A DNA stretch of 64,000 bases from Pararhodobacter sp. SW119 (lineage in GTDB: Bacteria; Pseudomonadota; Alphaproteobacteria; Rhodobacterales; Rhodobacteraceae): assembly GCF_017811755.1 (NCBI RefSeq), contig NZ_JADDJF010000001.1, positions 124,001 through 188,000 of the forward strand, written 5' to 3'. A program made the position numbers and the translations under genes. Of this stretch, positions 10,480-19,443 are shown piece by piece. The notes under the pieces were generated by a model. That model was not told the origin of the DNA and searched no databases. It saw nothing but the letters and a program-made list of their open reading frames with translations. Each line of letters opens with the position of its first letter. Within the stretch, counting starts at the first letter, position 1.

Positions 10480-11808
10480 TCAGGCGGCAAGCGCCCGGTC
10501 GACCGCGCGGCCCAGCTTGTCGGTCAGTTCACCCACCTGGTCGGACGTCACGATGAAGGGCGGCGCCAGAAGGACGTGGTCGCCGAGCGCGCCGTCGATC
10601 GTGCCGCCCATCGGGTAGCAGATCAGCCCCTCGTCCAGGGCCGCGGCCTTGATCCGGGCGTGCAGCTTGCGCGCGGGATCGAAGGGGGCCTTCGTCTCGC
10701 GGTCCTCGACGAACTCGAGCCCGCGGAACAGCCCGCGGCCGCGGATGTCGCCGACATGCGGGTGCTGGCCGAACCGGGCGCGCAGCGCCGCGTCCAACTC
10801 CTCGCCCCGGTCTCGCACCTGCTGCAGAAGGCCCCGCTCGCGGATCGCGCGCAGAACGGCGCCGGCGCCGGCAGCCGCCATCGCGTGGCCCATGTAGGTA
10901 TGCCCGTGCTGGAAGAAGCCCGAGCCCGCCGCGATCGCGTCATAGATCTTCGCGCTGGTCAGCAGCGCGCCGATCGGCTGGTAGCCCGCGCCCAGCCCCT
11001 TGGCGATGGTGATCATGTCGGGGGCGGCGTCGTCCTCCTCGCAGGCGAAGAGGTAGCCGGTCCGCCCCATGCCGCACATCACCTCGTCGAAAATCAACAG
11101 CACGCCATACTTGTCGCAGATCTGGCGGATCCGCTTCAGGTAGCCCGGCACCGCCGGCACCGCGCCCGCCGTCGCGCCGACCACCGGCTCGCAGATGAAG
11201 GCCATGACCGTGTCCTGACCAAGCGCGAGGATCTCGCTCTCCAGCTCGTCGGCGATGCGCCGGCCGTAGGCTTCCAGCCCCTCGTCATCGCGGCGGTCGC
11301 GGTATTCGTAGCAGGGCGCGATGTGGCTGACCTCGGCCAGAAGCGGGGCGAACTGCGCGCGGCGCCAGAGATTGCCACCGGCGGCCAGCGCGCCCAGGGT
11401 GTTGCCGTGATAGCTCTGGCGGCGGGCAATGACCCGGTGCCGCTGTGGCTCGCCGATCTCCAGGAAGTACTGGCGCGCCAGCTTGATCGACGCCTCGACC
11501 GCTTCGGAGCCGCCGGAGACCAGATAGACCCGGTCGATCCCCGCGGGAGCCTGCTCGATCAGCAGGTCCGCCAGCGTCTCGGCGGCCGCGGTGGTGAAGA
11601 AGCCGGTATGGGCAAAGGCGATCCGGTCGAGCTGCGCGTGCAGGGCCGCGCGGACATCGGGGTCGGAATGCCCCAGGCAGGAGACCGCCGCGCCGCCCGA
11701 TCCGTCGAGATATCGCTTGCCCGCCGCGTCGATGATATAGGCGCCGTCGCCCTTGTCGGCGACGGGCAGGTTGCCCCTGGTGGTGCGCCCGAAGATATGT
11801 CCCGGCAT
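10480..11808 (-). CDS. Class III PLP aminotransferase
   Basis: This 442-residue fold-type I aminotransferase belongs to the omega-amino acid and taurine-pyruvate aminotransferase group. Recognisable parts are YLVSGGSEAVEASIKLAR (cofactor phosphate binding), LLIFDEVMCGMGRTG (cofactor ring aspartate) and TIAKGLGAGYQPIGA (Schiff-base lysine). AAAAGGGG precedes the start. It lies 13 bases after the universal stress protein gene on the same strand, so it likely belongs to the TRAP operon and may deaminate the imported compound. The substrate is not readable. Confidence 0.88.
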   Translation of the reverse strand: MPGHIFGRTTRGNLPVADKGDGAYIIDAAGKRYLDGSGGAAVSCLGHSDPDVRAALHAQLDRIAFAHTGFFTTAAAETLADLLIEQAPAGIDRVYLVSGGSEAVEASIKLARQYFLEIGEPQRHRVIARRQSYHGNTLGALAAGGNLWRRAQFAPLLAEVSHIAPCYEYRDRRDDEGLEAYGRRIADELESEILALGQDTVMAFICEPVVGATAGAVPAVPGYLKRIRQICDKYGVLLIFDEVMCGMGRTGYLFACEEDDAAPDMITIAKGLGAGYQPIGALLTSAKIYDAIAAGSGFFQHGHTYMGHAMAAAGAGAVLRAIRERGLLQQVRDRGEELDAALRARFGQHPHVGDIRGRGLFRGLEFVEDRETKAPFDPARKLHARIKAAALDEGLICYPMGGTIDGALGDHVLLAPPFIVTSDQVGELTDKLGRAVDRALAA

Positions 11809-11821
11809 CGGCTGCCCCTTT

Positions 11822-12247
11822 TCAGTTCCTCACGATATAGACTGACTGCCGGGCATGGCGCATGACGCGCGCCGCGTTCGGACCCAGCAGGTAGTCCTTG
11901 AATTCAGGCCGGTGCGACCCCATCACGATCACGTCCGCGCCCAGCTTGTCGGCGGCGCGCAGGATCTCGTCGTAGATCTTGCCATGAAGCACATGGGGAT
12001 GCACCTCGACCTCGCGGGGCACATGGGCATTCACCCATTCGGTCAACTCTACACCCATCTGGTGCAGCGCCTCGCGCTCGAAGTCCTTGCTGAAGAAGCC
12101 CGAAACCTGCACCAGCCCGAAGTCGGGCAGGACGGTGGCGACATGCAGCACGCCGCCATCGTGCAGTAGCGTCAGCGCTTCGGCCAGTGACTTGCGCCAG
12201 CTCGCCTCGTCCGACATGTCGATCGGCAACAGGATCGTCTTGGGCAT
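11822..12247 (-). CDS. Universal stress protein, UspA/TeaD-like
   Basis: This 141-residue single-domain Usp begins MPKTILLPIDMSDEASW and ends GPNAARVMRHARQSVYIVRN. The segment MGSHRPEFKDYLLGPNAARV corresponds to the nucleotide-binding loop, though the first glycine pair is modified. Halomonas TeaD is a comparable Usp encoded next to a TRAP transporter and modulating its uptake. Here too the gene follows the TRAP permease gene by 11 bases, so a transporter-linked role is a reasonable inference. Confidence 0.87.
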   Translation of the reverse strand: MPKTILLPIDMSDEASWRKSLAEALTLLHDGGVLHVATVLPDFGLVQVSGFFSKDFEREALHQMGVELTEWVNAHVPREVEVHPHVLHGKIYDEILRAADKLGADVIVMGSHRPEFKDYLLGPNAARVMRHARQSVYIVRN

Positions 12248-12258
12248 CGGTCTCCTCC

Positions 12259-14973
12259 TCAGAAGGCGGGCTTGGTCTGGCGGCGGCGCTGCATGAAGAT
12301 GACGAATGCGAGCAAGAGCAGGGCAGGGATGTAGAAGACCTGTGCCGGCAAGCGGTCCGCCGGGCGCTGGACCTCGGCGATGGTCACGGGATCGGTGCCG
12401 TAGAAGTCGAAGCCCGACAACGCATCGGCATAGGGCGTGCCCAGCATCGGTTCGTCCATCACCACGATGTCGTCCTCGGGCATCAGCCAGAGACCGCTCT
12501 GATCAAGCCGCTGATCGGGCGGGGTTTCGTCGACGTCCACCGGCAGCGTGGTTCGCGTCGGCTGACCTGTGGTGAAACTCGGCCCCTCGACAATGACGCG
12601 CAACCGGTCGCCGGGTTCGGCTTCCTGCAAGGCCGCCTCGAACTGCGTCGCCGGCAAGGTCTCGAAAGCGGGCTGAACGCGATTGAGCCAGAAGTTCGGC
12701 ACAAAAAGCGTGAAGGCCACCAGCAGCAGCGCCACGGTTTCCCATATCCGCGACGGCGCCAGGAAATAGCCCTGCGTCGCGGCAGCGAACAGAAGCATGG
12801 CGAAGGTCGCGGTGACGAAGACGAACGCGGCCTGCATCATCCCCGCCGCCGTCCCCAGGTCGACCCCATAGAGGATCAGGACGGGATTGTAGATGAACAG
12901 GAACGGCAGCGCGACCGTGCGAAGGCTGTAGAAGAAGGCGGTGAAGCCTGTCTTGATCGGATCGCCGCCGGAAACCGCCGCCGCGGCGAAACTGGCAAGG
13001 CCCACGGGTGGTGTTACATCCGCCATGATCCCGAAATAGAACACGAAGAGGTGCGCCGCGATCAACGGCACGATCAGCCCCTCCTGCGCGCCGAGCGAGA
13101 CGACGACGGTCGCCATGAGGGACGACACGACGATGTAGTTCGCCGTCGTCGGCAACCCGAGCCCGAGGATCAGCGAGAAGACCCCGACCAGCAGCAGCAT
13201 GATGAAGAGGTTGCCGGCCGACAGCATCTCGACCAGCCCCGCAAGCTCCGTGCCGATCGGCGTGCGCGTCACGGTGGCGACGATCATGCCTGCCGCGCCG
13301 GTGGCGACGGCGATGCCGATCATGTTGCGCGCCCCGCCGATCATGCCTTCCAGAAGATCGCCGAAACCGGCTTTCAACTCTTCCATGAATCGCTCGCCCT
13401 CGCCCCGCATCAGCGCCTTGATCGGGCGCTGGGTGAGGATGATGAACAGCATCGTCATCACCGCGAAATAGGCCGACTTGGCTGGCGATTGCCGCTCGAC
13501 CATCAGGAACCAGACCAGCACCAGGATCGGCAGGATGAAGTGCAGGCCGGTGGGCACGACCTCCCTCATCACCGGCAGCCGGATTTCCTTTTCGTTGGGA
13601 TCGTCCATTTGAAGATCCGCGCGCGCCGAGGCCACCCAGAGCGCGCCCAGATACAGCCCCAGAACGACCAGAAGCACGATCGGATCCGACACGCCGGGTG
13701 CGACCGTGCGCAAGGTATTCACGCCCCAGATCGCCCCGTAGAAGGCCGTCCCCGCGACGACGAAACCGATCGCGACCTTGAGGAACATCCGCAGCAGGCT
13801 CGGCGTTGCGCCCAGTGCCGGCATGTCCTTCTTCAGCGCCTCGAGATGGACGATATAGACCAGCGCGATGTACGAGATCGCCGCCGGAATAAAGGCGTGC
13901 TTGATCACGTCCAGATAGGAGATGCCGACGAATTCGACCATCAGGAAGGCGGCGGCGCCCATCACCGGCGGCATGATCTGCCCGTTGACCGAACTCGCCA
14001 CCTCGACCGCGCCGGCCTTTTCGCTGCTGAAACCCACGCGCTTCATCAGGGGAATGGTGAAGGTCCCGGTGGTCACCACGTTGGCGATCGACGAGCCCGA
14101 GATCAGCCCGGTCGCCGCGGAACCGACGACCGCCGCCTTGGCAGGTCCGCCACGCAGACCCCCGAGGCCGGCAAAAGCCATCTTGATGAAGTAGTTGCCG
14201 GCCCCGGCCTTGTCCAGAAGCGCGCCGAAAAGCACGAAGAGGAAGACAAACGCCGTAGACACGCCCAGCGGAATGCCGAAGACGCCTTCGGTCGACAGCC
14301 ACTGCGTGTTGACCGTCGCGCTGAACGACCGGCCCGGGTGTTCGATCAGTTCAGGGATCAGCCAGCCCGTGCCGAAATAGGAATAGGCGAGGAAAAGGCC
14401 GGCGACGATCGTCAGGGCGGGCCCCAGCGCGCGGCGCGACGCCTCGAGCAGCAGCAGGATCCCGATGGTGCCGACGATGACCTGCGGATAGATCACGGTG
14501 CCGAACAGCCCTTCGAAGTTGTTCAGGATTGGCACATCGGCCGTCTGCCATTCGGTCAGGCGCCCCTGGCGCGCCGAGTCGGACAAGGCGCGCGAAAACC
14601 AGAAGACGTAGAAGGCGCAGCCCGCGCCGACGATGGCAAGGATCCAGTCGCCGATCGGCACGTGGCCGCGAGGCGAGGTCTTGAACGCCGGATAGACCAG
14701 GAAGGCGAGGAACATGGCCAGCGTCAGATGCATCGGGCGTGTCTGGTCCGAACCGATGATGCGCAGGCCGGGAATGTGCTGGGCAAGCCAGAACTGGGGA
14801 TCGGCGATCCAGATCTGGAAGACCGACCAGAAGAAGGCGACAGCCGCGATCAGGATCGCCACGGCGCGGCTGGTGGGCACCCGCCCGCCCGAGTCGCTGC
14901 TGGCAACCAGATCCTGAAGGTCCTCATCGGTGAACTTGCGATCCTGGTTCGTATCGCTCTTCCGGTCCGCCAT
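12259..14973 (-). CDS. TRAP transporter permease, fused DctQM-type, with C-terminal DUF3394
   Basis: This 904-residue inner-membrane protein fuses the small and large permease subunits of a TRAP transporter, as is usual with TAXI-type receptors. It has a cytoplasmic N-terminus, then many hydrophobic helices with conserved turns such as ATGLISGSSIANVVTTGTF and GLGLPTTANYIVVSS. A C-terminal extracytoplasmic DUF3394-like domain and a final helix follow. I chose ATG 14973 because GGGGGAG stands before it. The receptor gene lies upstream beyond a strong terminator hairpin, so permease transcripts are probably made at a fraction of the receptor level. Confidence 0.92.
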   Translation of the reverse strand: MADRKSDTNQDRKFTDEDLQDLVASSDSGGRVPTSRAVAILIAAVAFFWSVFQIWIADPQFWLAQHIPGLRIIGSDQTRPMHLTLAMFLAFLVYPAFKTSPRGHVPIGDWILAIVGAGCAFYVFWFSRALSDSARQGRLTEWQTADVPILNNFEGLFGTVIYPQVIVGTIGILLLLEASRRALGPALTIVAGLFLAYSYFGTGWLIPELIEHPGRSFSATVNTQWLSTEGVFGIPLGVSTAFVFLFVLFGALLDKAGAGNYFIKMAFAGLGGLRGGPAKAAVVGSAATGLISGSSIANVVTTGTFTIPLMKRVGFSSEKAGAVEVASSVNGQIMPPVMGAAAFLMVEFVGISYLDVIKHAFIPAAISYIALVYIVHLEALKKDMPALGATPSLLRMFLKVAIGFVVAGTAFYGAIWGVNTLRTVAPGVSDPIVLLVVLGLYLGALWVASARADLQMDDPNEKEIRLPVMREVVPTGLHFILPILVLVWFLMVERQSPAKSAYFAVMTMLFIILTQRPIKALMRGEGERFMEELKAGFGDLLEGMIGGARNMIGIAVATGAAGMIVATVTRTPIGTELAGLVEMLSAGNLFIMLLLVGVFSLILGLGLPTTANYIVVSSLMATVVVSLGAQEGLIVPLIAAHLFVFYFGIMADVTPPVGLASFAAAAVSGGDPIKTGFTAFFYSLRTVALPFLFIYNPVLILYGVDLGTAAGMMQAAFVFVTATFAMLLFAAATQGYFLAPSRIWETVALLLVAFTLFVPNFWLNRVQPAFETLPATQFEAALQEAEPGDRLRVIVEGPSFTTGQPTRTTLPVDVDETPPDQRLDQSGLWLMPEDDIVVMDEPMLGTPYADALSGFDFYGTDPVTIAEVQRPADRLPAQVFYIPALLLLAFVIFMQRRRQTKPAF

Positions 14974-15047
14974 CACGCTCCCCCGTTCCTGGCCCGTTAT
15001 GTCGGGCTTGTGATCCGTTGATCTTAACCGTCGCCCCTCGGCAGGCA

Positions 15048-15086
15048 AGAAAAGAAAACGGCGCGCGGATCGCTCCGCGCGCCGTT
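15048..15086 (-). terminator. Intercistronic terminator between receptor and permease genes
   Basis: A perfect 13-bp stem (15057-15069 with 15074-15086) closes on the tetraloop TCGC. Read on the minus strand it is followed by TTTTCTTTTC. It is 51 bases after the TAXI receptor stop and about 75 bases before the permease start. It should act as a partial terminator that favours the receptor transcript. Confidence 0.9.
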
Positions 15087-15137
15087 CAATCGGTCAGCAG
15101 CCGTGCCGCGTCGCGGCAAGCGCGGTCGGAAAGGCGC

Positions 15138-16103
15138 TCATTCGAGCAGCCCGGCCTCGCGGTAGTAGCGTTCGGCGCCAGCGTGCAGCGGCGCCGAATT
15201 GCCGTCGCTGACCATCGTTTCGGGCTCGAGGATCTCCAGCGCCGGGTGCAGGCCCTTGAACTGGTCGAAGTTCTCGAAGATCGCGCGGGTCAACTGATAG
15301 ACAATCTCCTCGTCCACAGCCGCCGAGGTGACGAAGGTCGCGCCGACACCGAAGGTGGTCACGTCGCTATCCGTTCCGCGATACATGCCGCCGGGGATCG
15401 TCGCCATCCGGTAATACGACCGATCTTCGAGCAGGGCGCGGATCTCGTCATTGTCGACGTTCACTAGAACCGTGTCGCAGGCGGTCGTCGCTTCCTGGAT
15501 CGCGCCGGACGGGTGGCCGACGGTGTAGACGATGGCGTCGACGTTGTTGTCGCAAAGCGCCAGTGCCTGCTCGCCGGGCGGCAATTCGGTGGCCTGGGCG
15601 AAGTCGCCGGTGGTCCAGCCCATTGCCTCAAGAACCACGTCCATCGTGGCGCGCTGGCCCGAGCCGGGGTTCCCGATGTTCACGCGCTTGCCCTGCAGAT
15701 CCTCGAAGGTCGAGATATCGGCGTCCGAGCGCGCGACGACAGTAAAGGGTTCAGGGTGCAGCGAGAAGATCGCGCGCAGATCCTCGTAGGCGCCGTCTGC
15801 CTCGAACATTTCCGAGCCGTTGTAGAGGTGAAACTGGATGTCCGACTGCGCCACGCCGAATTCCAGCTCGCCGGCGCGGATGGCGTTGACGTTGAACACC
15901 GACCCGCCGGTCGATTCCACGCCGCAGCGGATGCCATGCTCGGCCCGGTCGCGGTTGACCAGCCGGCAGATGGCGCCGCCGACCGGGTAGTAGACGCCCG
16001 TCACGCCGCCGGTGCCGATACCGATGAAGGTCTGTTGCGCGCTGGCTGCGCCGCCCACGAAAAGTGCCGCAGCCGCTACGCCCGTCAGAAGTGTCTTGTT
16101 CAT
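15138..16103 (-). CDS. TRAP transporter receptor, TAXI family
   Basis: This 321-residue periplasmic substrate-binding protein has an N-terminal signal peptide (MNKTLLTGVAAAALFVGGAA, cut after ASA). The mature protein begins with the TAXI hallmark IGIGTGGVTGVYYPVGGAIC and continues with ESTGGSVFNVNAI and GNPGSGQRATMDVV. The start at 16103 follows GGGAGGTCC. It delivers a substrate, probably an organic or amino acid, to the fused permease downstream. Confidence 0.93.
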   Translation of the reverse strand: MNKTLLTGVAAAALFVGGAASAQQTFIGIGTGGVTGVYYPVGGAICRLVNRDRAEHGIRCGVESTGGSVFNVNAIRAGELEFGVAQSDIQFHLYNGSEMFEADGAYEDLRAIFSLHPEPFTVVARSDADISTFEDLQGKRVNIGNPGSGQRATMDVVLEAMGWTTGDFAQATELPPGEQALALCDNNVDAIVYTVGHPSGAIQEATTACDTVLVNVDNDEIRALLEDRSYYRMATIPGGMYRGTDSDVTTFGVGATFVTSAAVDEEIVYQLTRAIFENFDQFKGLHPALEILEPETMVSDGNSAPLHAGAERYYREAGLLE

Positions 16104-16211
16104 TTGGACCTCCCTAGGTCTTTTGTTGCTTCCGTCGCTCCCACGGGTTGGCCGCGGGATCACTATCAAGTTGAAACAATCGCGCCGCGAGAGTCAACTG
16201 AAGCCCGAAGT

Positions 16212-16664
16212 TCACGCTCCGGCGGCGGGGCAGGTCTCGGGCTTGATGTCCAGAAGCGGCGTGCCGTCGACGCAATCCAGCCCGCGGACCACCAGCCGGT
16301 TTCCCGCGCGCCGGACAAGTCGCACCCGGCTGAGCCCGATCGGGTTGGGACGGATCGGCGAGCGCAGCGCGAAGGTGCCGCGCACCCGGTCGGCATGCGC
16401 GGGGTTCTGGATCAGCAGATCGCGTCGGGACTGGTGCAGCCAATAGAGGATGTCGAGCCCCTCAAAACCCTCGATCCCTTCCAGCGCCCGGTCCCAGGGC
16501 GGATCGACGATCAGCGTGCATTCCGGGCCGTCGAGGCGCCCTCGGCGGGGACAATCCTCGCGTCGGGGCCAGGGGGTTTCGATCCGGCCGATGAAGGTCA
16601 GCGTCGCGTCTTCCGATACCGGCGCGTCGGCGGCCACTTCGTCCTTGCGCGTCGGTTGGGTCAT
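16212..16664 (-). CDS. trmO: tRNA N6-threonylcarbamoyladenosine methyltransferase TrmO
   Basis: TrmO (TsaA/YaeB family) methylates t6A37 of certain tRNAs to m6t6A using S-adenosylmethionine. The N-terminal IGRIETPWPRREDCPRRG, central LYWLHQSRRD and RGTFALRSPIRPNPIGLSRV are the family signature. The 150 residues match the single-domain alphaproteobacterial form. It starts 27 bases after the lipoprotein gene and probably rides on the Mla operon transcript. The t6A-making tsaC lies at 52.7-53.7 kb. Confidence 0.9.
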   Translation of the reverse strand: MTQPTRKDEVAADAPVSEDATLTFIGRIETPWPRREDCPRRGRLDGPECTLIVDPPWDRALEGIEGFEGLDILYWLHQSRRDLLIQNPAHADRVRGTFALRSPIRPNPIGLSRVRLVRRAGNRLVVRGLDCVDGTPLLDIKPETCPAAGA

Positions 16665-16691
16665 CAGGCGTCTCCCCGGGGGCGGATGCGG

Positions 16692-17312
16692 TCAGCTGGT
16701 CGGCCGGACGCCGATCTGACCCAGAAGCCACAGGACCAGTTCCCCGATCACCGCATCCGACGCGGCGTTCAGGCCGCGGACGACATCCATCGTCTCGTTG
16801 CTGGCCACCGGCACCACCGCCTGGAAACTGCGGCTCGACAGCACCGTGGCATCGCTTTCCCGCACGAACCGCGCCGACATGCGCAGGCGCGTGGTCACTG
16901 CGCCATCGGGTCCGATCTCGGCCTGCAGGTCGGTCAGCTCGCTGACCAGCACCACATCGCCGAAGCCGCCCAGCGGCCGGCGGCCGACATAGCGCAGCGC
17001 GTTCGTGTCCTCGAAGGCGCGCAGCATCACCGTCTGCAGCATGACCGGCGCCTCCTCGGTCCAGCGCACGCCGGGCAGGTACTGCGCCTGCAGCGGGTTC
17101 GGGCGGATCATGATCCGGTCTGTCGCCAGCGCGCCACCGGCGCCCGGCGTCTCGATGACCAGCGACCGGCCGGTCGTGCGCGCGACCGAGGGAACCTGCG
17201 GCGCGCGCAGGTCGTAGGCTTCGAGTGGCGTGCTCGCCCCCCCGAGAAGCCCACCACAACCCGACAGCAGGCCGAAAGCAAGGGCGGCGAGTAAGGCGCG
17301 AGCAAGGATCAT
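16692..17312 (-). CDS. ABC-type transport auxiliary lipoprotein, PqiC-like
   Basis: This 206-residue lipoprotein has a signal peptide ending in the lipobox LLSGC, so it should be anchored in a membrane on the periplasmic side. The fold family is the ABC transport auxiliary component (PqiC/LpaM type) that accompanies MCE-domain systems. Typical motifs are RWTEEAPVMLQTVMLRAFED and FQAVVPVASN. Its ATG overlaps the stop of the MCE gene by four bases, supporting a role in the same lipid transport machine. Confidence 0.88.
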   Translation of the reverse strand: MILARALLAALAFGLLSGCGGLLGGASTPLEAYDLRAPQVPSVARTTGRSLVIETPGAGGALATDRIMIRPNPLQAQYLPGVRWTEEAPVMLQTVMLRAFEDTNALRYVGRRPLGGFGDVVLVSELTDLQAEIGPDGAVTTRLRMSARFVRESDATVLSSRSFQAVVPVASNETMDVVRGLNAASDAVIGELVLWLLGQIGVRPTS

Positions 17313-19441
17313 CGTCTGAACTCCGGGGCCTGGCTGCCAAGAAAGAAGCGCGCGGGATTGCGCTCGATCTGCCGCGTGAGCCGGTCAAGATTGGTGATCA
17401 GCGTGCGCGTTTCGCGCGCAAGCTGGGTGAACTGGGGCAGGGCGCGCGTGGTGAAGTCGCGCACCGGCCCGCCCGACGCGCTGACCATGCGTCCGAGTTC
17501 GGCGAATGCCTCCTCGGCGCTTGCGGCGGCGGCGCGCAGGCTGGCACTGACCTCGGGAATGTCTTCGGATACCCGTGCGACAGCCCCGTCCAGTCGGTCG
17601 AGCGTCGCGCGCAGATCGGCGGTCAGCGTCCCGATCTCCTCGTCGATCACGCGTTCGGCGCCGGCGAAGGCGCGCTCGGCCACCTCCAGCGTCCGCTCGC
17701 CGGTGACCAGCGCGCGGTCCACCGCTTCGAGCGTGGTGTTGGCGCGCGCAAAGGTGGCGGTGACCTGCGCAAGCGCCGCTTCCGTCGCCTCGGCCACGTC
17801 GTCGAAACGAACGCTGGCTTCGATCAGGTTGCTGCCGACATCGGCGATCACGCGGTTCGCCGTCTCGGTCGCGCCCCGGATGTCGGCGACGATCGACGGC
17901 AGATCCTCCTGCGCCGCCCGGCTGATGACCTCGACCGCCTCGTTCGCGTCGGAGATCATCGCGCGGGTCTCGGAAACCAGCGTCGTCGCCTCGCCGGTGA
18001 TCAGCGTGTCGAAGTTGCCGGCCGCGCGCTCCATCGTGTCGAGCGTCTGCGACAGGCCGGCCAGCGCGGTATCGGTGGCGGTCAGCGTGGCCTCGGCCTG
18101 GCGTAGGCGCGCGCTGGCCAGAACGCCGGTTTCCTGCAATTCGGCCATCAGGGTCTGCGCCTGCCCGCCCAGTTGGTCGACCTGGCTGCGCAGCGCTTCG
18201 CTGGTGGCGATCAGTTCGGCGATCAATTCGGGCGCGTCGCCCGCCGCCACGCCCTCCAGCGCGACCAAGGCGCGCCGCCCGGCCTCGATCACCGCATCGC
18301 TTTCGTTCAGCACTTCGGTCGCGCGCGTGCCCAGCGTGGTGTAGGTTTCCAGCGCCGTATCGAGCCGGGCCAGCGTCGCCTGCGTCGATTCACCCGCGAT
18401 CAGCGTGTCGACGCTCTCCGCCGCCTGGCTCACCGTCGCCATCGTACCGCTCAGTTCGGCCAGCGCGGCGTCGGCGGCGGCTATGGTGGCGGCAACTTCC
18501 GCCAGCCGTTCGTTGGCGAGTGTGCCGGTTTCCGTGAACCCCGCCATCAGCGCTTCCGCCTGCGCCCCGATCCGGTCGATCTGGATCTGTGCCGTCTCGC
18601 TTGTCGCCGTCAGTTCGCGCACCAGCACCGGCAGTTCGGTCTCGAGGAAGGTTCCCGCGGCCTCCAGTGCCCGCTGTCCGGCCAGAAGCACCTCGTCGCC
18701 TTCCTCCAGCACCTCGATCGCGCGGGCGCCGAGCGCGGTATAGGTTTCCAGCGCGGTATCTATGCGCAGAAGCGTCGCCTCGGCGCCCTCGACCACGGGT
18801 TCCAGGATCGTGGTGAAATAGGCGATGTCGGCGGTGGCCTGTCCGACGGTCTGGCTGACGCCGGCGAAGTCGATCAGCGCCTGGCTCAACTCCTCCGAAG
18901 AACGCTCCAGGTTGTCGAGGATGTTCTGCACCTTCTGCTGGTTGCTCGCGTCGAAAAGTTCGCTGACCTGACGAACGAGGGTCAGCGCCTCTGCCAGGAT
19001 TTCCGGCGCGTCTTCGGTCAGCGTCTGCAGGACCGAGCGGCCGGCGGGGATCTCGGGGATGCCTTCGTCCTGCGTCAGGATCGGCGCTTCGGGCGAGCCG
19101 GCACTGATGCCGACATACGACACGCCGGTTACACCCATCATCTCGATCGTTGCTTCGCTGTCTGTGCGCACGGGCACGTCGCCGCCGACCTCCAGTCGGA
19201 CAAGGACCGATCCGTCGCGTTCCGAAGCCAGGCGCACATCGACCACCTGGCCCACCGGCAGGCCGGCGAAACGCACCTCGGACGCGCGGCTCAGACCGGC
19301 GACCGAACTGAACCGCACCTCGTAATAGTCGAACTGGCGGTCAAGCTCGATCCGGGCAAAGACCAGAAGGAATGCCAGAAGCCCGATGAAACCGGCCAAT
19401 GCGAAGGCGCCGATAAGCACATAGTTGGCGCGGGTTTCCAT
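17309..19441 (-). CDS. mlaD: MCE-domain protein with long coiled coil, MlaD-like
   Basis: This protein has an N-terminal membrane anchor (residues 8-29), one MCE domain (about 38-118, with VRFAGLPVGQVVDVRL and MMGVTGVSYVGIS) and a very long Ala/Glu/Thr-rich helical region. MCE proteins form periplasmic hexamers that move phospholipids between membranes. At 710 residues it is far longer than the roughly 180 of E. coli MlaD. Residues about 226-350 and 359-485 are an internal duplication, recognisable from DTALETYTALGARAIEVL versus DTALETYTTLGTRATEVL. The extended helices could form a tube or needle across the periplasm, as in PqiB. Confidence 0.9.
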   Translation of the reverse strand: METRANYVLIGAFALAGFIGLLAFLLVFARIELDRQFDYYEVRFSSVAGLSRASEVRFAGLPVGQVVDVRLASERDGSVLVRLEVGGDVPVRTDSEATIEMMGVTGVSYVGISAGSPEAPILTQDEGIPEIPAGRSVLQTLTEDAPEILAEALTLVRQVSELFDASNQQKVQNILDNLERSSEELSQALIDFAGVSQTVGQATADIAYFTTILEPVVEGAEATLLRIDTALETYTALGARAIEVLEEGDEVLLAGQRALEAAGTFLETELPVLVRELTATSETAQIQIDRIGAQAEALMAGFTETGTLANERLAEVAATIAAADAALAELSGTMATVSQAAESVDTLIAGESTQATLARLDTALETYTTLGTRATEVLNESDAVIEAGRRALVALEGVAAGDAPELIAELIATSEALRSQVDQLGGQAQTLMAELQETGVLASARLRQAEATLTATDTALAGLSQTLDTMERAAGNFDTLITGEATTLVSETRAMISDANEAVEVISRAAQEDLPSIVADIRGATETANRVIADVGSNLIEASVRFDDVAEATEAALAQVTATFARANTTLEAVDRALVTGERTLEVAERAFAGAERVIDEEIGTLTADLRATLDRLDGAVARVSEDIPEVSASLRAAAASAEEAFAELGRMVSASGGPVRDFTTRALPQFTQLARETRTLITNLDRLTRQIERNPARFFLGSQAPEFRR

Positions 19442-19443
19442 CC

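Noticed and set aside
12503-14302. 599-residue alternative minus-strand frame within the TRAP permease gene
   Set aside because: It is a shifted frame of the permease gene with low-complexity Arg/Gly/Ala composition; the permease frame carries the conserved motifs.
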